From Candidatus Parcubacteria bacterium (GTDB lineage Bacteria; Patescibacteriota; Patescibacteriia; JAACEG01): DNA of 7,415 bases. The notes below the pieces were generated by a model. It was not told where the DNA came from. It was given only the letters and a program-made list of their open reading frames with translations, and did no database searches. Positions within the stretch are counted from its first letter, which is position 1. The number at the start of each line of letters is the position of its first letter. The DNA lies in NCBI GenBank assembly GCA_023135505.1, contig JAGLTA010000098.1:1-7415 (forward strand). Direction: 5' to 3'. Position numbers and translations under genes: made by a program. This document shows, piece after piece, positions 1-4,477 of the stretch.

Positions 1-1994
1 GTCCACATCCCTGAAGAGAACCAAGTATCCAAGGAATCAGGATCCTGCTTCCATCTATCGCCCTCTGGCGGTTTAGTCCCGACATAGACATCTTCTTTTG
101 CGTTTAACTCATATTTTTTCATTGTGTTCACTGTAGTAAATGAGCCAAGCGCGTCTATCTTAGAAATATTATTTATAATAGCGTGCATCATATCTAAAGG
201 ATCTTCATGTGAGACAATTAAAATTGTTTTTCCCGCGTATTTTTTTTTAATATCTTCAAGAAAATCGCTCACTCTTTTTCTAACATCTTCATAACTTTCG
301 CCGTCAGGTATCTCCAGCCAAAAAGTAGCGCCGTTTTTTTCAATTATATTAATATCAGGATTTTCTTTCAAGACATCATCTCTTTTTTTTCCTTCAAACA
401 TTCCGTAATAATGCTCTTTTAGCCTATCATCCTCAATTATTTCAACTCCATGGATATTTAAAATTTCAGCTGTTCTACTTGCTCGTTTTAAAGGAGAAGT
501 AATTATTAAATCAATTTTTTTATCTTTAAATTTATCCCTTAATTTAAAGGTGGTTTCCTCGCCAAGTTTATTCATTGGAATATCTTTTTGCCCTTGCATT
601 ATTCCTCTTACATTCCAGTCGGTCCTCCCATGCCGCGCTATTATCAAATTGATTTTTGATTTTTGACTTTTGACTTTTGACTTATAATACACCGGTATCC
701 TATGCCCGAACCAAATTTGCCTGCTAATGCACCAATCATGCATATTTTCCATCCAATCTAAATATCTTTTTTTAAAACGATTTGGAATGAATTCTATTTT
801 TTTATCTTTAGCAACCTCAATCGCTTTTTCTTTTAGCGATTTTCCGCCAAGCCGCTCTAATTTTTTATCTACGCTCACAAACCATTGCTTTGAGGGCAGC
901 GGCTCAATAGCCGTATCGCATCTATAACAGACTGACAGATTATTTTCTATCTCCTCTTCTTTTTCCAATAAACCGCCATTTTTTAATTTTTTAATAATTA
1001 TTTTTCGCGCTTCCATGGCTGATCTATTCGAACATTCGCCGAAACCGCTTTTAATTTTTCCATCCTCGCCGACAACCTTTATAATTTTCAGATTATTTTT
1101 TTTCGCAATCTGCCAGTCAGCCATTGAATGAGCGGGGGTAACGCCCAAAGCGCCTGTCCCAAAATGCATTTCAACATGTCGGTCAGCGATAATTTTTAAT
1201 TTTAATTTTATGCCGACAAAATCAACCTCATAAATTTTGTTGATATATTTTTGATATCGCTTGTCTTTCGGATTAACAGCTACAGCCGTATCGCCTAATT
1301 TTGTTTCAGGCCTTGTCGTCGCGATTGCAAAAGGAAAATCTTTGCTGTATATGAAAGTGTATAATTTAGTTTTTTGATTTTTATATTCCACCTCATCGTC
1401 GGCAAGAGTGGATTGGCAGCGCGGACACCAATTTACAATTCTTTCGCCGCGATAAATTGCGCCTGCTTTATACATATCAACGAACATTTTTTTAACAGCT
1501 TCTTCTCTTTGCCTATCTAAAGTAAATGCCTCGCGCGACCAGTCCAAAGAAGCTCCCATCTTTTTTGTTTGGTTTAAAATTACCGCTTGCGTTTTTTCTA
1601 AATATTCCCAAATTTTTTTAAGAAATTTTTCTCGTCCCAAATCGTGCCGCGATAACCCTTTTTCTTTTAACAGCTTTTTTTCAACCACATTTTGCGTGGC
1701 AATTGCCGCGTGGTCAGTTCCTGGCAGCCAAAGCGTCCGATAACCTTTCATGCGATGGTATCTAATCATTAAATCCTGTGTTGCGATTATTGATGCGTGC
1801 CCGATATGAAGCTTGTCAGTGATATTCGGCGGAGGCAAAATAATCGCGTAAGTTTTCTCTTTGCCCTTCTTATCTTTTTTTATATTTTTTGCCGGCAGAT
1901 TATCCGGATTAAAAAAACCGGACTTTTCCCAAGCCGTATAAATTTTATCTTCAACATCTTTTGGATTATAAGTTTTCGGCAGTTCTTTTTTCAT
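1..1994 (-). CDS. valS: Valyl-tRNA synthetase with inserted histidine phosphatase domain (3' end outside window)
   Basis: Charges tRNA-Val with valine in the cytoplasm and hydrolyses mischarged Thr-tRNA. The frame is open from the ATG at 1994 to the window edge (664 codons, no stop), so the C-terminal part, including the KMSKS loop and anticodon-binding domain, lies outside. Visible class I landmarks are PPPN followed by HIGH (residues 63-66), GTDHAAIATQ, a CPRC pair (190/193), the editing-domain TTRPET (226-231), FGTGALGVTPAH with the downstream Asp retained (D293), a second CYRC pair (356/359), WCISRQIWFGHRIP (421-434) and QDPDSLDTWFSS (650-661). Between GHRIPVYY and VYVGTKPPEG, where other ValRS carry a short hairpin or zinc knuckle, sits a whole histidine phosphatase domain (about 449-632). 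No Shine-Dalgarno is evident upstream; the start fits the usual N-terminus (LPKTYNPKDVE). It lies 61 nt downstream of the kinase gene. The family call is very secure; whether the insertion affects activity is unknown. Confidence 0.96.
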   Translation of the reverse strand, partial: MKKELPKTYNPKDVEDKIYTAWEKSGFFNPDNLPAKNIKKDKKGKEKTYAIILPPPNITDKLHIGHASIIATQDLMIRYHRMKGYRTLWLPGTDHAAIATQNVVEKKLLKEKGLSRHDLGREKFLKKIWEYLEKTQAVILNQTKKMGASLDWSREAFTLDRQREEAVKKMFVDMYKAGAIYRGERIVNWCPRCQSTLADDEVEYKNQKTKLYTFIYSKDFPFAIATTRPETKLGDTAVAVNPKDKRYQKYINKIYEVDFVGIKLKLKIIADRHVEMHFGTGALGVTPAHSMADWQIAKKNNLKIIKVVGEDGKIKSGFGECSNRSAMEARKIIIKKLKNGGLLEKEEEIENNLSVCYRCDTAIEPLPSKQWFVSVDKKLERLGGKSLKEKAIEVAKDKKIEFIPNRFKKRYLDWMENMHDWCISRQIWFGHRIPVYYKSKVKSQKSKINLIIARHGRTDWNVRGIMQGQKDIPMNKLGEETTFKLRDKFKDKKIDLIITSPLKRASRTAEILNIHGVEIIEDDRLKEHYYGMFEGKKRDDVLKENPDINIIEKNGATFWLEIPDGESYEDVRKRVSDFLEDIKKKYAGKTILIVSHEDPLDMMHAIINNISKIDALGSFTTVNTMKKYELNAKEDVYVGTKPPEGDRWKQDPDSLDTWFSSGMW
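99..650 (-). other. Histidine phosphatase (PGM-like) domain embedded in ValRS
   Basis: Residues about 449-632 of the ValRS frame form a complete histidine phosphatase superfamily domain. Visible are the phosphohistidine motif LIIARHGRTDWN (H455, R454), the QG..D.PMNKLGEET segment, SPLKRASRTAE (R504), the acid/base glutamate in RLKEHYYGMFEGK (E527), the IPDGESYEDVRKRV segment, and the second catalytic histidine in ILIVSHED (H596). All four canonical active-site positions are present, so the domain is predicted to be a working phosphatase or mutase rather than a relic. The frame is uninterrupted on both sides: upstream ValRS ends in GHRIPVYY and resumes at VYVGTKPPEGDRW. Family members act on small phospho-metabolites, nucleotides or phosphoproteins; the substrate cannot be read from sequence. 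The exact C-terminal boundary is uncertain by about 10 residues. Confidence 0.93.
649..683 (+). repeat. Heptanucleotide tandem array at the ValRS/phosphatase junction
   Basis: Five consecutive 7-bp units on the plus strand: TTGATTT twice, then TTGACTT three times, 35 bp in all with one variable position. On the coding (minus) strand it encodes the Lys/Ser-rich linker KSKVKSQKSKI, which joins ValRS residue Y437 to the first strand of the phosphatase domain. The unit length is not a multiple of three, so the peptide is not a simple repeat. Degenerate heptad arrays resemble the short tandemly repeated repetitive (STRR) elements known from cyanobacteria; any relationship is only by analogy. Confidence 0.9.
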
Positions 1995-2024
1995 AAAACG
2001 ATTTAAAAATTATTTAATAAATTT

Positions 2025-2052
2025 ATTATAACTGCGGTAAAAAAAATCGCAA
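2025..2052 (-). promoter_or_regulatory. Candidate sigma-70 promoter for valS
   Basis: On the minus strand a perfect TATAAT (plus-strand 2025-2030) lies 30 nt upstream of the valS ATG. It is preceded at 16-bp spacing by TTGCGA (2047-2052; 4 of 6 matches to TTGACA). It would start a short leader of about 24 nt. The -35 ends just short of the kinase stop codon (2056-2058), so valS may be transcribed both from here and by read-through from the kinase gene. In AT-rich DNA a TATAAT can occur by chance, hence moderate confidence. Confidence 0.45.
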
Positions 2053-2055
2053 GCG

Positions 2056-3594
2056 CTAAATCGGCAGTTTGATAAAAAATTCAGACCCTTTGTTTTTGCC
2101 GCCGCTTTTTACGCCGATTTTGCCCTTATGCGCTTCAATTATTTTTCTGCAGATATACAACCCTAGGCCGATTCCTTCAGTATGAACCAAAGAACTTTTA
2201 TTCCCTCTGGCGAATTTTTGAAAGATAAACGGCAAGTCTTCTTTATATATCCCAGAACCAGTATCTATTATTGATAAAATTAGAAATTTACCGCTTTTAT
2301 TTTTTATTGATTTTAAATTTATATCAATAGAGCCTCTGTTAGTATATTTAATAGCGTTATCTAACAAGTTGGTTAAAACCTCTTTTATTTTAATTTCATC
2401 TATTTTAACCGCAGGAACATTTTGTCCGCATTCAAATTTTAAGTTTAATTTTTTTTCTTGAATAGCTGGCTGAAATTCAGCGATTGCCTGTTTAATTAAA
2501 TTTTCCAGCTTTGTTTTTTTGAAATTAAAAATAATTTTATTGCTTTCAATGCGCGTTACATCCAATAAATCGTCAACTAAATTAATCATTCGCTGGTTGC
2601 TTTCATAAACCTGCCTTAAATGAGGCAATAATTTTTTATTTACCAGCCCGTAACTCCCATCAAGTATTAAAGACGTATATCCTTTAATTATTGATAACGG
2701 AGTTCTTAATTGATGGGAAGCTATAGATATAAACTCTGATTTAGCCCTGTCAAATTTTCTTAGCCGTCTATTGATTTTTTGCAGGCGATTCGTAGCTTTC
2801 TTGACCTCTGTCTGCATAGTTTTGTTGAATTTTTGAGTTTGTTCGTAAAGCAGCGCGTTTTCAATGGCTACGGCTGACTGGCTCGCTATAATTTTTAAAA
2901 TTCCTATATCTTGTTTGTTGTAATCTTTATAGCCGTTTTTTTTGCCTATTATTAAAACGCCGATTATTTTTTTTCTGATAATAAGAGGCAGAATTATTTC
3001 TATTTTGTTTTTTTTCATTTCATCCATTGTTTTTGACAGTCCAATTTTTATTTTATTATCAGATAAGCTGTTAATTATTGTTTTTAATTCTGATAAAATA
3101 ATCGGCTGGCAAATTTTAGAAAAGTATCGCAGCAACGATCTGTTTTTTATTAAATTCAAGATATTTTTTTTATAAAATCCTACAGATGCCATAGGTCTGA
3201 ATTTATTATTATCTATATTGATCAGCCATAAGCTTATTTTTTTTAATCGCATAGCGGCTCTGCTTGAGCAAATAATCAAGTCAAGAAGTTGTTCTGTATT
3301 TAAAACTTTTGGAATTTTTTGAATCAGATCATTTAAGATTTTTTCTTTGCTATGGAGCTGCGAGAAAAAATATTTATTTAATATTTTTTGAAAAAACGTT
3401 TTTACGTAAATAAAGAATATTATAGTGATAAATAAACTAATAATAGAATTGAAAAGAACGATATGATTTATATTAAAATAAAAAATATGGCTGAGAAACA
3501 GGATAGATGACAGAAAAATAATCAGAGAGGAAAAAATGGACAATAATAACGCGGATAACTTTCTAATTGTAGTAATATTTATTAAGTATTTCAT
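2056..3594 (-). CDS. Membrane GAF-domain sensor histidine kinase (orphan)
   Basis: Predicted inner-membrane sensor kinase of 512 residues that autophosphorylates on histidine and passes phosphate to a response regulator. Two N-terminal membrane segments (about 14-38 and 44-66) leave almost no extracytoplasmic loop. A GAF-like sensory domain follows (about 83-250, ending SQSAVAIENALLYEQ), then a basic coiled-coil linker (252-285). The HisKA H-box is SHQLRTPL with phospho-acceptor H294. The ATPase domain has the N-box (TNLLDNAIKY, N409/N413), G1 box DTGSGI (444-449), F-box FIFQKFARG and G2 box GIGLGL (474-479). All catalytic motifs are intact. There is no receiver domain and no response regulator gene in the window. 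With so little periplasmic sequence, sensing is probably cytoplasmic (GAF) or within the membrane. It is divergent from mraZ and upstream of valS on the same strand. The start at 3594 is the first ATG, giving a short basic N-tail before TM1. Confidence 0.93.
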   Translation of the reverse strand: MKYLINITTIRKLSALLLSIFSSLIIFLSSILFLSHIFYFNINHIVLFNSIISLFITIIFFIYVKTFFQKILNKYFFSQLHSKEKILNDLIQKIPKVLNTEQLLDLIICSSRAAMRLKKISLWLINIDNNKFRPMASVGFYKKNILNLIKNRSLLRYFSKICQPIILSELKTIINSLSDNKIKIGLSKTMDEMKKNKIEIILPLIIRKKIIGVLIIGKKNGYKDYNKQDIGILKIIASQSAVAIENALLYEQTQKFNKTMQTEVKKATNRLQKINRRLRKFDRAKSEFISIASHQLRTPLSIIKGYTSLILDGSYGLVNKKLLPHLRQVYESNQRMINLVDDLLDVTRIESNKIIFNFKKTKLENLIKQAIAEFQPAIQEKKLNLKFECGQNVPAVKIDEIKIKEVLTNLLDNAIKYTNRGSIDINLKSIKNKSGKFLILSIIDTGSGIYKEDLPFIFQKFARGNKSSLVHTEGIGLGLYICRKIIEAHKGKIGVKSGGKNKGSEFFIKLPI

Positions 3595-3610
3595 ATCTGC
3601 ATATTACAAT

Positions 3611-3645
3611 AATATAATATTTTTAACAAGAAATAATATTATATT
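3611..3645. repeat. 11-bp AT-only inverted repeat in divergent intergenic region
   Basis: AATATAATATT (3611-3621) and its exact reverse complement AATATTATATT (3635-3645) are separated by 13 bp. The dyad lies between the kinase start and the mraZ promoter, next to a DnaA-box match. It has no GC pairs, so a transcription terminator is unlikely. It could be an operator for the kinase gene, an easily melted tract, or chance in an AT-rich spacer. Confidence 0.6.
3638..3643 (-). promoter_or_regulatory. Candidate -10 element for the histidine kinase gene
   Basis: On the minus strand a perfect TATAAT occurs 44 nt before the kinase ATG, inside the right arm of the AT dyad, without a convincing -35. 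An alternative pair, TTGTTA (3624-3629) with 17-bp spacing to TAATAT (3601-3606), would give a nearly leaderless transcript. The region is so AT-rich that neither can be preferred. Confidence 0.25.
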
Positions 3646-3649
3646 TTGT

Positions 3650-3658
3650 TGTGGATAA
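3650..3658 (-). promoter_or_regulatory. DnaA box match (distal)
   Basis: The plus strand reads TGTGGATAA, the exact reverse complement of the classical DnaA box TTATCCACA. It ends 8 bp upstream of the mraZ -35 hexamer. A second identical 9-mer lies 62 bp downstream in the same orientation. DnaA is a transcription factor as well as the replication initiator, so a role in timing the division cluster is possible. Binding is inferred from the match alone. Confidence 0.4.
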
Positions 3659-3665
3659 CTTTTAA

Positions 3666-3693
3666 TTGACATTCATTTAAAGTGGGTTATAAT
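3666..3693 (+). promoter_or_regulatory. Consensus sigma-70 promoter of the mraZ operon
   Basis: TTGACA (3666-3671) and TATAAT (3688-3693) are both perfect consensus hexamers with a 16-bp spacer. Transcription should start near 3700, giving a leader of about 50 nt before the mraZ ATG at 3752. The upstream in-frame ATG at 3692 overlaps the -10 hexamer and so cannot be the translation start. The MraZ-type TGG repeats begin in the spacer and continue past the expected start point, as expected of an autorepressed promoter. Confidence 0.88.
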
Positions 3694-3726
3694 GGATATC
3701 AAGTGGCAGAATGTGGATAAAGGTGG
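3682..3726 (+). promoter_or_regulatory. MraZ operator (MraZ box): five TGG direct repeats
   Basis: GTGG, ATGG, GTGG, GTGG and GTGG begin at 3682, 3692, 3703, 3713 and 3723, so their TGG cores recur every 10, 11, 10 and 10 bp. They lie on one face of the helix. MraZ is known to bind short direct repeats of this type (TGGG-like cores separated by about 5 bp, or AAAGTGG-like units in mycoplasmas) ahead of its own gene. The first unit reads AAAGTGGG, the second abuts the -10, and the last three lie in the untranslated leader. This predicts autoregulation of the whole mraZ-rsmH-ftsL transcript. No footprinting evidence is available. Confidence 0.82.
3712..3720 (-). promoter_or_regulatory. DnaA box match (proximal), overlapping the fourth MraZ repeat
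   Basis: The plus strand has a second perfect TGTGGATAA (reverse complement TTATCCACA), 62 bp from the first. Its GTGG is also the fourth unit of the MraZ repeat series, so the match may be shared by two regulators or be a by-product of the operator sequence. It lies just downstream of the predicted transcription start. Confidence 0.35.
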
Positions 3727-3751
3727 AGATGAGTATTTAATAACCATAGTT

Positions 3752-4183
3752 ATGTTTATCGGTGAATATCAGCATAATATAGACGAAAAGGGAAGATTGG
3801 CAATACCTGTCAAATTTCGCATTGATTTAAAAAATGGGGCTGTGGTAACTCGCGGGCTGGACAATTGCCTGTTTTTATATACAAAAGAAGAGTGGCGGAA
3901 ATTGGCCGGCAAATTGTCAGCGCTGCCGTTTTCAAAATCTGACAGCCGCGCTATCGGGCGCTTAATGCTGGCTGGCGCGATGGATGTTAAAATTGACAAA
4001 AATGGCAGAGTGATTTTGCCGGACTATTTGCGCAGATTCGCTAACATTAAAAAAAGAACAATTGTCGCCGGACTTTATAATCGTTTGGAAATTTGGGACG
4101 AAGCGATTTGGAATAAGTATAAAATGAACACTGAAAAACAGAGCGGAAAAATAGCGGAAGCGCTGGGGGAGTTGGGAGTTTAG
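3752..4183 (+). CDS. mraZ: Transcriptional regulator MraZ
   Basis: DNA-binding regulator of the division and cell-wall (dcw) cluster, acting as a ring-shaped oligomer on repeats at its own promoter. The product is 143 residues, normal for the family, and has two SpoVT/AbrB-like halves. The first contains GEYQHNIDEKGRLAIP (4-19, DEKGR at 11-15); the second contains MDVKIDKNGRVILPDYLR (77-94, DKNGR at 82-86). The start is placed at the ATG of MFIGEY because MraZ proteins characteristically begin MF.GEY. The frame extends upstream to an ATG at 3692, but that codon overlaps the -10 box. No close Shine-Dalgarno is present; AGGTGGAG (3721-3728) is over 20 nt away and belongs to the operator, so initiation may be SD-independent. 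It is the first gene of the rightward cluster, 10 nt ahead of the small membrane gene. Confidence 0.96.
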   Translation: MFIGEYQHNIDEKGRLAIPVKFRIDLKNGAVVTRGLDNCLFLYTKEEWRKLAGKLSALPFSKSDSRAIGRLMLAGAMDVKIDKNGRVILPDYLRRFANIKKRTIVAGLYNRLEIWDEAIWNKYKMNTEKQSGKIAEALGELGV

Positions 4184-4193
4184 TGATTTTATT

Positions 4194-4442
4194 ATGAAAA
4201 TTTTTAAAAATAATAAAAAATTAATTATTGGATTGGTAATATTTGTAAGTCCATGCATTGTGCAAAAAATATTGCATCTTATGACTATGACACTGATTTG
4301 TGACCCATCTCCATATTGTAGATATTCGTTTTATAGTCATTTTCCGAATTTTACCGTTGTTTTAATAGAATTATTGCCATGGTTAATAAGGATTGGAGGG
4401 ATTATTCTTGTATGGGCTTTAGGTGAAAAAATAATAAATTAG
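4194..4442 (+). CDS. Small hypothetical membrane protein between mraZ and rsmH
   Basis: I do not recognise this 82-residue product. It has a basic N-terminus (MKIFKNNKKL), a first hydrophobic segment (about 10-32) and a second strongly hydrophobic one (about 53-77, VVLIELLPWLIRIGGIILVWALG). A short loop between them has three cysteines nearby (C21, C36, C42) and aromatic residues. The topology suggests two membrane spans with both ends cytoplasmic by the positive-inside rule. The gene starts 10 nt after the mraZ stop and ends 35 nt before rsmH, so it should share their mRNA. GGGAG (4174-4178) lies about 15 nt upstream, a poor Shine-Dalgarno. mraZ and rsmH are usually adjacent, so an extra gene here is uncommon. 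It could be a real accessory division or envelope gene or a recent insertion. Coding status is likely but not proven. Confidence 0.6.
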   Translation: MKIFKNNKKLIIGLVIFVSPCIVQKILHLMTMTLICDPSPYCRYSFYSHFPNFTVVLIELLPWLIRIGGIILVWALGEKIIN

Positions 4443-4477
4443 ATTAAAAAGAAAAAAGATAAAAATAAATAAAACAA

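Noticed and set aside
727..927. 66-residue plus-strand open frame inside valS, and a 69-residue one at 1797-2006
   Set aside because: Both are antisense to conserved ValRS motifs (KQWFV region and HIGH region) and are not credible genes.
1191..1210. AATTTT-type tandem repeat in valS
   Set aside because: It has a 6-bp period and encodes KLKLK within a strand of the editing domain, at normal ValRS length; it is low-complexity coding sequence, not an inserted array.
2033..2050. GCG...CGC around an A-tract between the kinase and valS as a terminator
   Set aside because: The stem is only about 3 bp and there is no T-tract after a stable hairpin on the transcribed strand.
2942..3175. 77-residue hydrophobic plus-strand open frame
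   Set aside because: Antisense to the kinase GAF domain; its hydrophobicity comes from the complement of Lys-rich codons.
3692..3751. Longer mraZ frame starting at the ATG at 3692 (20 extra residues)
   Set aside because: That ATG overlaps the TATAAT -10 box and lies upstream of the expected transcription start; the extension encodes the operator repeats, and MraZ proteins begin MF.GEY, matching the ATG at 3752.
3595..3751. Chromosomal replication origin
   Set aside because: Only two DnaA boxes and one AT-rich tract are present, and dnaA, dnaN or rpmH are not nearby; regulation of the division promoter is the simpler reading.
3962..4258. 98-residue minus-strand open frame over mraZ and the small gene, plus a 76-residue one at 3769-3999
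   Set aside because: Both are antisense to the well-supported mraZ and have no recognisable motifs; they are shadows of the AT-rich code use.
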